Shown: in pieces, positions 24,554-34,789 of the stretch | Position numbering within the stretch: position 1 is the stretch's first letter | How the letters are laid out: each line of letters starts with the position of its first letter | Origin: an uncultured Lachnospiraceae bacterium | Lineage (GTDB): Bacteria > Bacillota > Clostridia > Lachnospirales > Lachnospiraceae | Length of the DNA: 64,000 nt | Direction: 5' to 3' | NCBI GenBank assembly: GCA_947625775.1 | Contig: CANQPM010000014.1 | Span: 1-64,000, forward strand | Notes under the pieces: model-generated | The model's database searches: none | What the model was told of the DNA's origin: nothing | Seen by the model: the letters and a program-made list of their open reading frames with translations, nothing else | Made by a program: the position numbers and the translations under genes

Positions 24554-26146
24554 ATGGACAATTTAAAAACAGTAGAACTGCAAAATTCACAGCCGCCACA
24601 GCCTTCATACACAGCGCAGAACCCCGAAGAAGCCGCAAAAGCGGCAAAACCTGACAAGCCCGACAAAGCCGCCCGCTTCAAGTCTTTTGCGCTCCCGACC
24701 GCGCTGTATGCCTTATTTTACACCTTCTGCCTGTACCACAATGCATCAGGAATAACCTACCCTTTTTTCGCAGGCGGAACCCTCTGGTTTTTCTCGCGCT
24801 GTATCAGAGAGTCAAAGAGCAGCTCCGCCGCCGCCAATGCCACATTTAACAAATACTTCCTTGCCGCGTCAATCCTTGTGGCAGGCGCGCTGAACTGCTG
24901 CACCGATTCAGCCGTGCTGCTGTTTTTCAACAAAGCGCTGATGTACACCCTGCTCATAATCAGTCTTTTAGAACTGTCGCACGACACACGCGGCTGGAGC
25001 ATAACAGCCAACATAAGGGCAGTATTTGCCGTAATTTTCGGCGCAATAGGAAAATGCTTTGACGCGGTAAGCGACGCATGCGCGGCAATATCGCTCTCCC
25101 ATATCAAGGATAGACCGCGCAGCATGGAGCGCAGGCGCATAATTATTTCCATTATAATAGGAATCGCCATAAGCATTCCAATATCATCTTTTGTCCTGAT
25201 GCTTTTGGGCGATGCCGACGCCATTTTCTGGAAACTCTTGTCGGATACCGTCAGCTGGGCATTTGAGCATAGCTTTGAAATAAACAAGACAGCGGTAAAG
25301 CTTATAGCCAGAATAGTGATAACCTTTGCCATTTCATACGGCATACTTTCATTCTGCACCGACAGCGGGCGCATAAAGGCAATAGATGAAAAGGCGGCAG
25401 GACAAAAGCCGCGCTTTGACGAGTATATCGCAATCACCTTTACAGCCATAGTGGCAGTGATATATTTGGTTTTCTCCTTTACGCAGATATTCGGGCTCTT
25501 TCTTGGCAGGATGACGCTGCCAGAAGGCTTCACCTATTCAAGCTATGCGCGGAAAGGCTTTTTTGACCTCGTGATTTTATGCGTGTTCAACATAGTGCTT
25601 GTGCTGTGCGCTGCGGCATATTTTAATACAAATAAAATACTTCGGTCAATCCTCACCGTTATATGCCTGTGTACCTATATAATGGCGGCATCAAGCGCTT
25701 TCAGAATGTATATGTATATAAAGGAATATAATCTCACCTTCCTGCGCCTTTTGGTGCTTTGGGGGCTTTTGATGACAGCTATAGTTATGGCGGAAGTGAT
25801 AACGTATGTTTACAAGGATAATCTCAGGCTTTTCAAATATATTACAATGACGCTTACCATAGGCTGGCTTGCTTTTTCCGCGCTGCATCCTGATTACTGG
25901 ATTATGCGTTACAATGTTTCAAAAGCGGATTACACGCTGTTTTACCATTACAGCGGTATGTCGCTTGACGCTTTTTCCGCCGCGGAAAATATTGATAATC
26001 TCAATGAAATGAGAATAATGCGGCGCGTTGACGAATACGCGGATACTAAAAAAGGCATAGATACAGTCAGAAAATTTAATTTTTCAAAAGAATATGCTTT
26101 GCATAAGGCAAAAAGCGCAGGCTACAAGCCTAATAAGGACAATTAA
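24554..26146 (+). CDS. DUF4173-like polytopic membrane protein (530 aa)
   Basis: The start at 24554 has GGAG at 24541 with normal spacing; the ATG at 24539 overlaps that site. A 45-residue soluble start rich in Pro, Ala and Lys is followed by about 10-12 hydrophobic segments from FALPTALYALFYTFCLYHNASG onward. The pattern GRMTLPEGFTYSSYARKGFFDL near residue 330 is typical of DUF4173 (DUF4153-related) proteins of Firmicutes. The C-terminal 80 residues are soluble (HPDYWIMRYNVSKADY onward). The function of the family is not known. Confidence 0.75.
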   Translation: MDNLKTVELQNSQPPQPSYTAQNPEEAAKAAKPDKPDKAARFKSFALPTALYALFYTFCLYHNASGITYPFFAGGTLWFFSRCIRESKSSSAAANATFNKYFLAASILVAGALNCCTDSAVLLFFNKALMYTLLIISLLELSHDTRGWSITANIRAVFAVIFGAIGKCFDAVSDACAAISLSHIKDRPRSMERRRIIISIIIGIAISIPISSFVLMLLGDADAIFWKLLSDTVSWAFEHSFEINKTAVKLIARIVITFAISYGILSFCTDSGRIKAIDEKAAGQKPRFDEYIAITFTAIVAVIYLVFSFTQIFGLFLGRMTLPEGFTYSSYARKGFFDLVILCVFNIVLVLCAAAYFNTNKILRSILTVICLCTYIMAASSAFRMYMYIKEYNLTFLRLLVLWGLLMTAIVMAEVITYVYKDNLRLFKYITMTLTIGWLAFSALHPDYWIMRYNVSKADYTLFYHYSGMSLDAFSAAENIDNLNEMRIMRRVDEYADTKKGIDTVRKFNFSKEYALHKAKSAGYKPNKDN

Positions 26147-26415
26147 ATACACGCTCTCTCCTTGGCAGCGGAAAATAGAAAACAAAAGAAGACGAAAGCC
26201 CGCCGCCGCAATCAGGATAATTGACAGCCGCATATAATTGAGATATTATATATATGCTTTGCCAAAACCTCAAATTATCGGACAAGGCTATGCAAGTTCT
26301 ATAAAATATAAGCTGAAAAACTGTAATGCAGATGTTTGTTAAATTTTGCCAACTTAGGACACATTTCGCAATTACCTATAAAATTATACGGCGCAGCAAG
26401 GAGAGAGTGAGAATT

Positions 26416-27465
26416 ATGGAAGACAACAAAATCAGATTTGAGTGTGACTATACAGAGGGAGCGCATCCGAGGATTATGGAGGCGCTTATGAAAACAAATA
26501 TGGAGCAGACAATAGGCTATGGCGTTGACGCGCATTGCGAGCAGGCGCGTGAATACATAAAGCGCCATTGCGGCAGGAGCGATATCGACATACATTTTCT
26601 GGTGGGCGGCACACAGGCAAATATGACAGTGATAGCCTCTGCCTTAAGACCTTATCAGGGCGTAATCAGCGCGGAAAGCGGTCACATCAATGTCCATGAG
26701 ACGGGCGCAGTCGAGTCTACAGGCCACAAGGTGCTTGCCCTTCCAAGCAGCGACGGCAAGATAACGGCAATGCAGGTTTTTGACCTGTACACAGCGCACA
26801 TAAACGATGACAGCAGCGAGCATATGGTGCAGCCCGCAATGGTGTACATCTCAAACCCCACGGAAAACGGCACCCTTTACACCAAAGACGAGCTGGCAGC
26901 GTTAAACAGCGTATGCAGAAGATGCGGCCTTACGCTTTTTATGGACGGGGCGCGGCTTGGTTATGGGCTTATGTCCGAGGCGAATGACCTTACGCTTGGC
27001 GATATAGCAGAGCTCTGCGACGTATTTTACATAGGCGGCACAAAAGTCGGCGCGCTTTTTGGCGAGGCGGTTGTAATCGTAAACAAAAAGCTGAAAAAAG
27101 ACTTCAGATATTACATAAAACAGAACGGCGCTATGCTTGCAAAGGGGAGGCTGTTAGGCATACAGTTTGAGGAGCTTTTCAGGGACAATCTGTATTTTGA
27201 AATATCGAAAAACGCCGATCGGTTAGCGCTTATGATAAGGAAGGCTTTTGAGGAAAAAGGAATTAAAATGGCATATGACTCATACACAAACCAGCAGTTT
27301 CCGATTTTAAGCCACGAGCAGGCGGTAAAGCTTGCGTGCAGGTATTCCTTCACGATGAACGAAAGCGAGCTTAAAAAAGCGCCGTCAATGACGCGCTTCT
27401 GCACGAGCTGGGCGACGACGCAGGAAAATGTAAATAAGCTTATACAGGACATAAAAGCCTTATGA
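26416..27465 (+). CDS. ltaE: Low-specificity L-threonine aldolase (349 aa)
   Basis: A PLP-dependent fold-type I enzyme that splits threonine (and allo-threonine) to glycine and acetaldehyde. Seen: GVDAHCEQAREYI, LVGGTQANMTVI, the aspartate in LFMDGARLGYGL that contacts the pyridine ring, and the Schiff-base Lys in FYIGGTKVGALFGE. The start at 26416 follows AAGGAGAGAG. Its stop overlaps the start of the DUF2752 gene in ATGA, so the two are coupled. Confidence 0.9.
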   Translation: MEDNKIRFECDYTEGAHPRIMEALMKTNMEQTIGYGVDAHCEQAREYIKRHCGRSDIDIHFLVGGTQANMTVIASALRPYQGVISAESGHINVHETGAVESTGHKVLALPSSDGKITAMQVFDLYTAHINDDSSEHMVQPAMVYISNPTENGTLYTKDELAALNSVCRRCGLTLFMDGARLGYGLMSEANDLTLGDIAELCDVFYIGGTKVGALFGEAVVIVNKKLKKDFRYYIKQNGAMLAKGRLLGIQFEELFRDNLYFEISKNADRLALMIRKAFEEKGIKMAYDSYTNQQFPILSHEQAVKLACRYSFTMNESELKKAPSMTRFCTSWATTQENVNKLIQDIKAL

Positions 27466-27920
27466 CGGCAGTAAAAGAACAGCTTGGAAAAATCTGCGGC
27501 AGGGCGGCAAAAGACATAAAAGACTACTACATAGCGATTATACTATTCATCGCCTACAACATAATAGTGCGCAAAACATTCCACGCCTTCTGTCCGTTTT
27601 GGATAATAACAGGCTTTCCATGCGCAGGTTGCGGAATGACGCGCGCCGTGCTTTATCTGCTCACTGGCAGGTTTTCAAGGGCAATGAACCTCAATCCCGC
27701 CGCGCCTCTGTGGGCAGCCTTCATTATCTGGTTTTTCTATATGCGCTATGTAAAGGGAAAGACGCCCAAACGCGCTATGATGTGGCTTGGCATTGTCTGC
27801 GCGGCGACGCTTGCGATATACATATACCGAATGATAATTTATTTCCCCTCATATCCGCCGCTTGTGTACAACAGGAGAAACCTTATGCTCAGGTTTATAA
27901 GGCTTTTACAGGGCAAATAA
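27462..27920 (+). CDS. DUF2752 membrane protein (152 aa)
   Basis: It overlaps the aldolase stop by 4 bases. The family mark CPFWIITGFPCAGCGMTRAV is at residues 44-63, in a protein with three predicted membrane helices. DUF2752 proteins are short integral membrane proteins whose conserved Cys pairs suggest redox or metal handling, but no reaction is known. Translational coupling to threonine aldolase has no evident metabolic reason. Confidence 0.85.
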   Translation: MTAVKEQLGKICGRAAKDIKDYYIAIILFIAYNIIVRKTFHAFCPFWIITGFPCAGCGMTRAVLYLLTGRFSRAMNLNPAAPLWAAFIIWFFYMRYVKGKTPKRAMMWLGIVCAATLAIYIYRMIIYFPSYPPLVYNRRNLMLRFIRLLQGK

Positions 27921-28043
27921 ACAGGGCAGCCGAATATCAGCAGCGTTCTCGTAAGCCTGTCGCCATTTTTTTGCATGAAGCCTTTCCGCATATGCGCAAA
28001 AACCACAAAAAGGTTAAAATTTGTGTTAATATGATTATTTTTG

Positions 28044-28073
28044 TTGCAACCTCGCGCACAAATATGTTATTAT
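28044..28073 (+). promoter_or_regulatory. Sigma-A-type promoter
   Basis: TTGCAA (28044-28049) and TATTAT (28068-28073) with an 18-base spacer, about 85 bases before the Q-rich protein gene. Confidence 0.5.
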
Positions 28074-28157
28074 ATCTAACGTAGTTTAATTTACTAACAA
28101 TCTATAATGCGTTAGGTCAATAATAAACAAAGACATAAGCGCGGAAACGAGGTAAAA

Positions 28158-28565
28158 ATGGATAACAACAATATGTACGATCAGGATAAATCGAGCGCGG
28201 GCGCAGAACAGCAGCAGCCGCAGTTTCAGCAGCCCTACCAGCAGCAGGGCTACTATCAGCAGCCCCAGTACCAGCAGCCATATCAGCAGCCTGTCCAGCA
28301 GAACTTTTACCAGCAGCCGTATGACAGCGGCCTTGAAGAACCTGTGGGCATAGGTGAATGGCTGGTTACTATGCTTATACTTATGATTCCCTGCGTAAAT
28401 ATCGTAATGATTTTTGTATGGGCGTTTAGCTCAAGCGCAAAAAAAAGCAAGTCGAACTACTTCAAGGCAAGCCTTATAATGGCGCTGATAGCCATTGCCT
28501 TGTGGATTATAGTTGCAGTGATTGCGGTTGCTGCGGGTGTTTCACTTTCAGGCTCGTTTTATTAA
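28158..28565 (+). CDS. Q/P/Y-rich small membrane protein (135 aa)
   Basis: Residues 19-60 are low complexity, with repeated Q-Q-P-Y/Q-Y-Q-Q-P units. Two hydrophobic helices follow (VTMLILMIPCVNIVMIFVWAF and LIMALIAIALWIIVAVIAVAAG) joined by a basic loop (SSSAKKSKSNYFK). This layout is common in Lachnospiraceae and in other Gram-positive membrane proteins; function is unknown. The disordered, sticky N-terminus probably faces the cytoplasm. A strong terminator follows. Confidence 0.75.
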   Translation: MDNNNMYDQDKSSAGAEQQQPQFQQPYQQQGYYQQPQYQQPYQQPVQQNFYQQPYDSGLEEPVGIGEWLVTMLILMIPCVNIVMIFVWAFSSSAKKSKSNYFKASLIMALIAIALWIIVAVIAVAAGVSLSGSFY

Positions 28566-28592
28566 TGCCCAATATAATATGTGTTAATCACA

Positions 28593-28634
28593 GCGGGCGG
28601 CGCATTAAGGACTTAGTGCGTCGCCCGCATATTT
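28593..28634 (+). terminator. GC-rich terminator
   Basis: GCGGGCGGCGCA and TGCGTCGCCCGC form a 12-bp stem with one mismatch, followed by ATATTTTA. It sits between convergent genes. Confidence 0.8.
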
Positions 28635-28665
28635 TATGCATTGAAAAGCAAAAAACACATTCCTA

Positions 28666-29544
28666 TTATTCAAACACGCACCGCCCGCTTGCGCCGCAGG
28701 GCAGGACAAGCCCGTTTGCCGATACAGGCAGCCCTATTTCATCTGCCTCGGCATGTCCTCCAAAACGTGATATTATGGCGGTTTCAAGCATATATTTGAG
28801 CACGGCGGGCTGCAGCCCCGTGGTATATGAGTTAATCAGGAAAAACAAGGGCTTGGGCGGCAAAAGCTTTGCCGTAAGCTCTATAAAGGCAAAAATATTC
28901 TCCTCCATCTTCCAGATTTCCCCCTTAGGCCCGCGCCCGTAAGACGGCGGATCCATAATAATTGCGTCATATGTATTCCCGCGCCGTATTTCTCTCTCCA
29001 CGAACTTTATGCAGTCGTCTACAAGCCACCGCACAGGCGCGCCTGCAAGCCCTGATGATGCGGCGTTTTCCTTTGCCCAGCCGACCATGCCCTTTGACGC
29101 GTCAACATGCGTGACGCTCGCGCCCGCAGCCGCAGCGCTAAGCGTAGCTCCGCCCGTATATGCAAAAAGATTGAGCGCCTTAATCTGCCTGCCAGGACTT
29201 TTTTCAAGCGCCTCCTTTATAATAGAAGAAAACCAATCCCAGTTTACCGCCTGCTCGGGAAAAAGCCCCGTGTGCTTAAAGCTGAAGGGTTTCAAATTAA
29301 ACGTCAGATTTTTATAGCTGATGCTCCACTCGTCAGGCAGCTTAAAAAATTCCCACTCGCCGCCGCCCTTTGGGCTTCTGTGGTAATGGGCGTTAGGCTT
29401 TTTCCAGCGCGGCTCATCTTTAGGAGTGTCCCATATAACCTGGGGATCAGGGCGCACGAGTATATATTTTCCCCACCTTTCAAGCTTTTCACCCGCAGAT
29501 GTGTCAATTACTTCATAATCAGTCCAGTTGTCAGCAGTCCACAT
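28666..29544 (-). CDS. SAM-dependent RNA methyltransferase, RlmI/RlmK-like (292 aa)
   Basis: The Rossmann-type methyltransferase core is seen: LNLFAYTGGATLSAAAAGASVTHVDASKG (SAM-binding motif I and the acidic loop II) and AIIMDPPSYGRGPKGE (motif IV, DPPSY). The N-terminal portion (WKYILVRPDPQVIW onward) fits the COG1092-type 23S rRNA methyltransferases, although no PUA domain is evident, so the target base is unsure. The start at 29544 has AAGGA about 11 bases upstream. Single gene, convergent to the Q-rich protein gene. Confidence 0.8.
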   Translation of the reverse strand: MWTADNWTDYEVIDTSAGEKLERWGKYILVRPDPQVIWDTPKDEPRWKKPNAHYHRSPKGGGEWEFFKLPDEWSISYKNLTFNLKPFSFKHTGLFPEQAVNWDWFSSIIKEALEKSPGRQIKALNLFAYTGGATLSAAAAGASVTHVDASKGMVGWAKENAASSGLAGAPVRWLVDDCIKFVEREIRRGNTYDAIIMDPPSYGRGPKGEIWKMEENIFAFIELTAKLLPPKPLFFLINSYTTGLQPAVLKYMLETAIISRFGGHAEADEIGLPVSANGLVLPCGASGRCVFE

Positions 29545-29737
29545 ATTTACATATTCCTTTCCAGCATTTTGTCATTTCAGATTTCAGGCTTGCATTATGC
29601 GAAGCCAGCAATGTATAATGTACAATGTATATAAAATAAGCTTTACATAAATTATACTATATACAAAGCGTCATTTACAATGACAAGCCACCCTAAAATT
29701 GTACTTAAAAAAATACAATAAAAATTCCAAAAAATGC

Positions 29738-29766
29738 TTGCAAAAAATAAAGGTCTACGATATAGT
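29738..29766 (+). promoter_or_regulatory. Promoter of the S10 ribosomal operon
   Basis: TTGCAA (29738-29743), 17 bases, TATAGT (29761-29766). It is the only good promoter in the 470-bp gap and starts a leader of about 235 bases before rpsJ. Confidence 0.7.
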
Positions 29767-29778
29767 AGTAGTTGCTGT

Positions 29779-29971
29779 GACATTGATAGCGTTGAAACGT
29801 GAGGTTGCCGTCTGAAAATGGCGGGTTTTCCGCGGAGCGAATGTCAAGTTATGAAACTGGCGACAAGTCACTGTACAAGGTATTAAAGCTGATGTGAAGT
29901 CTGCGGATTGCGCTGATTTATGGCGCAGGGCGTATGACACACACGGGAGAGTGTACAGTCACCGCTTGTCG
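29779..29971 (+). ncRNA. Structured mRNA leader of rpsJ operon
   Basis: GACATT (29779-29784) can pair with AATGTC (29840-29845). A long-range stem joins CGACAAG (29861-29867) to CTTGTCG (29965-29971) and ACTGTACA (29870-29877) to TGTACAGT (29952-29959), 15 bp in total around an inner hairpin (TGCGC/GCGCA). Ribosomal operons are often controlled by such leaders; in Escherichia coli the S10 leader is bound by L4. Whether this RNA does the same is inference. Confidence 0.55.
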
Positions 29972-30012
29972 TACTTATTTATGAAAAGTGCGAAAAGGAG
30001 GCGACTTTTTTT

Positions 30013-30330
30013 ATGGCAAATCAGATAATGAGAATTACATTAAAAGCATACGACCACCAGCTGGTTGATGCTTCTGCCAAAAAAATTATCGAAACAGTAA
30101 AGAAGAACGGTTCACAGGTGAGCGGACCGGTGCCCCTTCCTACAAAGAAGGAGGTTATAACAATTTTGAGGGCGGTTCATAAGTACAAGGACTCGAGAGA
30201 GCAGTTTGAACAGAGAACCCACAAGAGGCTGATTGATATCATCACGCCGACACCCAAGACTGTAGATGCGCTGCAGAGACTTGAGATGCCTGCTGGTGTT
30301 TACATTGATATCAAGATGAAGAATAAATAA
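30013..30330 (+). CDS. rpsJ: 30S ribosomal protein S10
   Basis: Full length (105 aa), with [24 protein letters not shown] and the loop region [29 protein letters not shown] that reaches the 30S head. First gene of the S10-spc cluster, behind AAAAGGAGGCGAC. S10 also serves as NusE in antitermination. The next gene starts 61 bases on. Confidence 0.97.
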   Translation: MANQIMRITLKAYDHQLVDASAKKIIETVKKNGSQVSGPVPLPTKKEVITILRAVHKYKDSREQFEQRTHKRLIDIITPTPKTVDALQRLEMPAGVYIDIKMKNK

Positions 30331-30391
30331 GCCCCTACTAGTATGAGCGGCGCACATGCCGTTCCGCTGTAGAACAAACGGAGGTAAGGAA

Positions 30392-31075
30392 ATGAAGAAG
30401 GCTATCTTAGCTACAAAAGTCGGAATGACTCAAATCTTCAACGAAGACGGTTCGCTGATACCCGTAACCGTGCTTCAGGCAGGACCATGCGTGGTAACGC
30501 AGATTAGGACAGAAGAAAACGACGGCTACAAGGCTGTACAGGTCGGTTTCGTGGACAAGAAGGACAGGATTATCAACAAGGACAAGGGCGGCAAGAGAGA
30601 AGTAATCCACATACACGGTGTAAACAAGCCGCTCAAGGGACACTTTGAGAAGGCAGGCGTTTCTTCAAAGAGATATTTAAGAGAGCTTAAGCTTGAAAAC
30701 GCAGAGGAATATACGCTTGGCAGCGAGATAAAGGCGGACATATTCACGGTTGGCGACAGGGTTGACGCTACGGCTATTTCAAAGGGAAAAGGCTTTCAGG
30801 GCGCAATCAAAAGGCACGGTCAGCACAGAGGACCTATGGCGCACGGCTCAAAATTCCATCGTCATCAGGGCTCAAACGGACCTGCGACAACGCCGGGGCG
30901 CGTATTCAAGGGCAAGGGAATGCCCGGCCATATGGGCTGCGTAAAGGTAACAGTGCAGAATCTTGAGGTTGTAAGGGTAGACGCTGAAAAAAACGTGCTT
31001 TTGGTAAAAGGCTCAGTGCCCGGACCTAAGAAGGGGCTGGTTACGCTCAAGGAAACCACCAGAGTAGAAGTGTAA
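30392..31075 (+). CDS. rplC: 50S ribosomal protein L3
   Basis: 227 residues beginning [15 protein letters not shown]. The start at 30392 has GGAGGTAAGG upstream; the frame stays open further 5' but without a site. The long loop [22 protein letters not shown] that reaches the peptidyl-transferase centre is complete. Confidence 0.97.
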   Translation: MKKAILATKVGMTQIFNEDGSLIPVTVLQAGPCVVTQIRTEENDGYKAVQVGFVDKKDRIINKDKGGKREVIHIHGVNKPLKGHFEKAGVSSKRYLRELKLENAEEYTLGSEIKADIFTVGDRVDATAISKGKGFQGAIKRHGQHRGPMAHGSKFHRHQGSNGPATTPGRVFKGKGMPGHMGCVKVTVQNLEVVRVDAEKNVLLVKGSVPGPKKGLVTLKETTRVEV

Positions 31076-31119
31076 AAATGTGTTTCGCATAATATGCGGA
31101 CGAAAGGAGGACCATACAG

Positions 31120-31740
31120 ATGGCAAAAGTATCTGTTTATAATATGGAAGGCAAGGAAGTTGAAAGCATGGACTTAAACGACGCTGTCTTTGGTGTAGAA
31201 GTAAACGAGCACTTAGTACACATGGCAGTAGTCCAGCACCTTGCAAACAGGCGTCAGGGCACCCAGAAGGCAAAGACGCGTTCTGAGGTATCGGGCGGCG
31301 GAAGAAAACCTTGGAGGCAGAAGGGAACAGGTCATGCAAGACAGGGTTCCATCAGGGCTCCCCAGTGGAAAGGCGGCGGAGTCGTATTTGCTCCCGTTCC
31401 AAGAGATTATTCCTTCAAGATAAATAAGAAGGAAAAGAGGGCGGCATTAAAGTCAGCTCTTACAAGCAGAGTTCAGGAGAATAAGCTGATTGTCATTGAC
31501 GAGCTTAAATTTGACGAGATAAAGACAAAGAATTTCAAGGCGGTAATGGATAACCTGAACGTAGCCAAGGCTTATGTTGTCATCAACGACAATGACGAGA
31601 AGGTCATCAAATCGGCAAGCAATCTTCCTAATGTCAACACGGCAGTTGCAAATATGATTAATGTGTATGACATTATGAACGGCGGCACGGTAATTCTCAC
31701 AAAGGATGCCGTAAAGACAATAGAGGAGGTGTACGCATAA
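31120..31740 (+). CDS. rplD: 50S ribosomal protein L4
   Basis: 206 residues with the extended tunnel loop [22 protein letters not shown], where macrolide-resistance changes occur in other species. Its TAA and the ATG of rplW share a base (31740), so the pair is coupled. In some bacteria L4 also represses its own operon via the leader. Confidence 0.97.
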   Translation: MAKVSVYNMEGKEVESMDLNDAVFGVEVNEHLVHMAVVQHLANRRQGTQKAKTRSEVSGGGRKPWRQKGTGHARQGSIRAPQWKGGGVVFAPVPRDYSFKINKKEKRAALKSALTSRVQENKLIVIDELKFDEIKTKNFKAVMDNLNVAKAYVVINDNDEKVIKSASNLPNVNTAVANMINVYDIMNGGTVILTKDAVKTIEEVYA

Positions 31741-32039
31741 TGGCAGATATTAAATATTATGATGTAATCCTCAAGCCTGTTATCACAGAAAAGAGCATGG
31801 CTGGCATGGGTGAGAAGAAATATACATTCTTAGTCCACCCGGAGGCTAACAAGAGTCAGGTTAAAGAAGCCGTTGAAAAGATGTTTGACGGCGCAAAGGT
31901 TAAAAAGGTAAATACAATGAACATTCCTGGCAAGAACAGAAGGCGCGGGGCAGTCGTAGGCAAGACAGCAAAGACCAAGAAGGCTATAGTGTGGCTTACA
32001 GAGGACAGCAAGGATATTGAAATCTTTACAGGCTTATAA
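31740..32039 (+). CDS. rplW: 50S ribosomal protein L23
   Basis: 99 residues, normal length, with [11 protein letters not shown] and the loop [20 protein letters not shown]23 lies at the tunnel exit and docks trigger factor and SRP. The start overlaps the rplD stop by one base. Confidence 0.97.
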   Translation: MADIKYYDVILKPVITEKSMAGMGEKKYTFLVHPEANKSQVKEAVEKMFDGAKVKKVNTMNIPGKNRRRGAVVGKTAKTKKAIVWLTEDSKDIEIFTGL

Positions 32040-32099
32040 TCAGACCGCGCAGCTATACACAATCAAGTGTGATAATAAAATAGAAAAGGAGAAATAGTC

Positions 32100-32942
32100 A
32101 TGGGAATTAAGACATACAACCCATATACACCCTCGAGAAGAAATATGACTGGTTCGGATTTTTCTGAGATTACAAAGAAGACTCCCGAGAAGTCGCTTTG
32201 CGTTTCAAAGAAAAAACATTCAGGGCGCAATAATCAGGGTAAAATAACAGTCAGACACCGCGGCGGCGGAAACAGACAGAAATACAGACTCGTAGATTTC
32301 AGGAGAAATAAGGAAGGGATACCTGCAAAGGTTATCGGCATTGAGTACGATCCCAACAGATCGGCGAACATTGCATTAATCTGCTATGCAGACGGAGAAA
32401 AATCATATATCCTTGCTCCCGAAGGTTTGGCGGACGGCATGACGGTTATGAACGGTCCGGAGGCTGAGGTAAGGGTAGGCAATTGCCTTCCGCTTTCAGA
32501 GATACCCGTAGGTACTTTAGTACACAACATTGAGCTTTATCCCGGCAAGGGCGGACAGCTCGTGCGTTCAGCAGGAAACAGCGCCCAGCTTATGGCTAAG
32601 GAAGGTAAATATGTAACACTCAGGCTTCCGTCTGGCGAGATGAGAATGGTGCTTGCAGTATGCCGCGCTTCAATCGGAGTTGTAGGCAACGGCGACCACA
32701 ACCTTATTAAAATCGGTAAAGCAGGACGCAAGCGTCATATGGGCATCAGACCTACAGTTCGCGGTTCGGTTATGAACCCCAACGACCATCCTCATGGTGG
32801 CGGCGAAGGCAAGACAGGCATCGGACGTCCCGGTCCTTGCACGCCTTGGGGCAAGCCCGCTCTTGGCTTGAAGACAAGAAAGCGCAAGAAGTCTTCTGAT
32901 AAGCTTATTGTAAGAAGACGCGACGGCAGAGCCATAAAGTAG
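32100..32942 (+). CDS. rplB: 50S ribosomal protein L2
   Basis: 280 residues. Contains the C-terminal [14 protein letters not shown] segment with the conserved His needed near the peptidyl-transferase centre and a basic tail ([19 protein letters not shown]). A 60-base gap with AAAAGGAG separates it from rplW. Confidence 0.97.
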   Translation: MGIKTYNPYTPSRRNMTGSDFSEITKKTPEKSLCVSKKKHSGRNNQGKITVRHRGGGNRQKYRLVDFRRNKEGIPAKVIGIEYDPNRSANIALICYADGEKSYILAPEGLADGMTVMNGPEAEVRVGNCLPLSEIPVGTLVHNIELYPGKGGQLVRSAGNSAQLMAKEGKYVTLRLPSGEMRMVLAVCRASIGVVGNGDHNLIKIGKAGRKRHMGIRPTVRGSVMNPNDHPHGGGEGKTGIGRPGPCTPWGKPALGLKTRKRKKSSDKLIVRRRDGRAIK

Positions 32943-32976
32943 TTTAAACCAACGGTTGAATAAGGAGGAAAATTTA

Positions 32977-33258
32977 ATGGGCAGATCATTAAAGAAGGGA
33001 CCTTTCGCAGATGCGAGCCTTTTAAAGAAGGTTGACGCAATGAATGCGTCAGGCAGTAAATCAGTAATTAAAACATGGTCCCGTCGTTCTACAATCTTCC
33101 CCTCATTTGTGGGGCTCACGTTTGCAGTTCACGACGGCAGAAAGCATGTACCCGTATATGTAACAGAGGATATGGTTGGACACAAGCTTGGTGAATTCGT
33201 TGCAACCAGAACCTATAGAGGACATGGCAAAGACGAAAAGAAATCAAAGGTTAAGTAA
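32977..33258 (+). CDS. rpsS: 30S ribosomal protein S19
   Basis: 93 residues beginning [15 protein letters not shown]; the start at 32977 follows AAGGAGGAAAATT. It has the standard [27 protein letters not shown] core and binds 16S rRNA in the head together with S13. Confidence 0.97.
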   Translation: MGRSLKKGPFADASLLKKVDAMNASGSKSVIKTWSRRSTIFPSFVGLTFAVHDGRKHVPVYVTEDMVGHKLGEFVATRTYRGHGKDEKKSKVK

Positions 33259-33280
33259 TTAGTTGAAGGGAGGTTCAACC

Positions 33281-33685
33281 ATGGAAGCAATGGAAAAGAA
33301 GAAATATAGCAGATCAAGCTATAAGAGAAAAAGAAACGCGGAAAACAGAGAAACCAGACCGTCAGCAAAGCTATCTTACGCAAGAGTATCTGTTCAGAAG
33401 GCCTGCTTTGTACTTGATGCCATAAGAGGAAAAGACGTAGAGACAGCGCTTGCTATTCTTGAGTACAGCCCCAGATATGCTTCAAGCGTTATTAAAAAGC
33501 TTTTGGAGTCAGCCATAGCCAATGCCGAGAACAACAACGGTATGAGCGCTGACAGCCTTTATATAGCGGAGTGCTATGCAAATAAGGGACCTACAATGAA
33601 AAGAATAAAGCCAAGAGCGCAAGGCAGAGCTTATAGAATCGAGAAGAGAACAAGCCACATTACTATTGTGCTTGATGAGAGATAG
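33281..33685 (+). CDS. rplV: 50S ribosomal protein L22
   Basis: 134 residues. The start at 33281 has GGGAGG upstream. There is a basic N-terminal extension of about 25 residues ([20 protein letters not shown]) before the core [22 protein letters not shown]; the tunnel hairpin [21 protein letters not shown] is intact. The extension is longer than in Bacillus. Confidence 0.96.
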   Translation: MEAMEKKKYSRSSYKRKRNAENRETRPSAKLSYARVSVQKACFVLDAIRGKDVETALAILEYSPRYASSVIKKLLESAIANAENNNGMSADSLYIAECYANKGPTMKRIKPRAQGRAYRIEKRTSHITIVLDER

Positions 33686-33695
33686 GAGGAAGAAA

Positions 33696-34352
33696 ATGGG
33701 ACAGAAGGTTAATCCTCACGGACTGAGAGTCGGCGTTATTAAGGATTGGGACTCTAAGTGGTATGCTGATGCTGAGTTTGCTGATTATTTAGTAGAAGAT
33801 TACAATATAAGAAAATTTTTAAAGAAGAAATTATATGATGCCGGCGTTTCAAAGATTGAAATCGAGAGGGCGGCAGACAGAGTAAAGGTTATTGTCTTCA
33901 CGGCAAAGCCCGGCGTTGTCATCGGCAAAGGCGGCGCTGAGATAGAGAAGACAAAGAAGGAGCTGCAGAAGCTTACAGGAAAAAATGTCCTTGTTGACAT
34001 CAAGGAGATAAAGAAGCCCGATAAGGATGCGCAGCTTGTCGCTGAGAATATTGCGCAGCAGCTTGAAAACCGTGTTTCCTTCAGACGCGCGATGAAGTCA
34101 TGCATGGGCAGGACAATGAAGTCAGGCGCGCTTGGCATAAAGACGGCGGTTTCAGGACGTCTTGGCGGAGCGGATATGGCTCGTACAGAGTTTTACAGCG
34201 AGGGAACTATTCCGCTTCAGACACTTAGGGCAGATATTGATTATGGTTTCGCTGAGGCAGACACGACCTATGGTAAGATAGGCGTCAAGGTTTGGATTTA
34301 CAAGGGCGAGGTACTTCCTACAAAGGGAACCAAGGAAGGGAGCGATAAATAA
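33696..34352 (+). CDS. rpsC: 30S ribosomal protein S3
   Basis: 218 residues. The start at 33696 follows TAGGAGGAAGAA and gives the standard [12 protein letters not shown]. It has the KH-domain GxxG-type loop [11 protein letters not shown] and lies at the mRNA entry channel. Its stop overlaps the rplP start by one base. Confidence 0.97.
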   Translation: MGQKVNPHGLRVGVIKDWDSKWYADAEFADYLVEDYNIRKFLKKKLYDAGVSKIEIERAADRVKVIVFTAKPGVVIGKGGAEIEKTKKELQKLTGKNVLVDIKEIKKPDKDAQLVAENIAQQLENRVSFRRAMKSCMGRTMKSGALGIKTAVSGRLGGADMARTEFYSEGTIPLQTLRADIDYGFAEADTTYGKIGVKVWIYKGEVLPTKGTKEGSDK

Positions 34353-34789
34353 TGTTAATGCCAAAAAGAGTAAAGCATCGTAAACAGTTTCGTGGCTCAA
34401 TGAGAGGCAAGGCAACAAGGGGCAACACAATCACTTATGGCGATTATGGTATTGTGGCATTAGAGCCTTGTTGGATTAAGTCAAATCAGATAGAGGCAGC
34501 CCGTATCGCAATCACGCGTTATGTTAAGCGCGGCGGTAAGGTATGGATTAAGATTTTCCCGGATAAGCCCGTAACAGCGAAGCCTGCTGAAACCCGAATG
34601 GGCTCAGGTAAAGGAACGCTTGAATACTGGGTAGCAGTTGTTAAGCCCGGGCGTGTAATGTTTGAAATCGGCGGAGTAACTGAGGATGTAGCGAAAGAAG
34701 CATTGCGTCTTGCAACATATAAGCTTCCCTGCAAGTGTAAAGTCGTTTCAAAAGCGGATTTGGAAGGCGGTGCAGTAAATGAAAACTAG
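34352..34789 (+). CDS. rplP: 50S ribosomal protein L16
   Basis: 145 residues starting [16 protein letters not shown], with the [17 protein letters not shown] segment that contacts the A-site tRNA region. The start overlaps rpsC and the end overlaps rpmC by 11 bases, a tightly coupled trio. Confidence 0.97.
   Translation: MLMPKRVKHRKQFRGSMRGKATRGNTITYGDYGIVALEPCWIKSNQIEAARIAITRYVKRGGKVWIKIFPDKPVTAKPAETRMGSGKGTLEYWVAVVKPGRVMFEIGGVTEDVAKEALRLATYKLPCKCKVVSKADLEGGAVNEN

Noticed and set aside
28158-28320. Tandem CAG-rich repeat as a microsatellite or CRISPR-like array
   Set aside because: The repeats encode the Q/P/Y-rich start of a membrane protein and have no spacer pattern.
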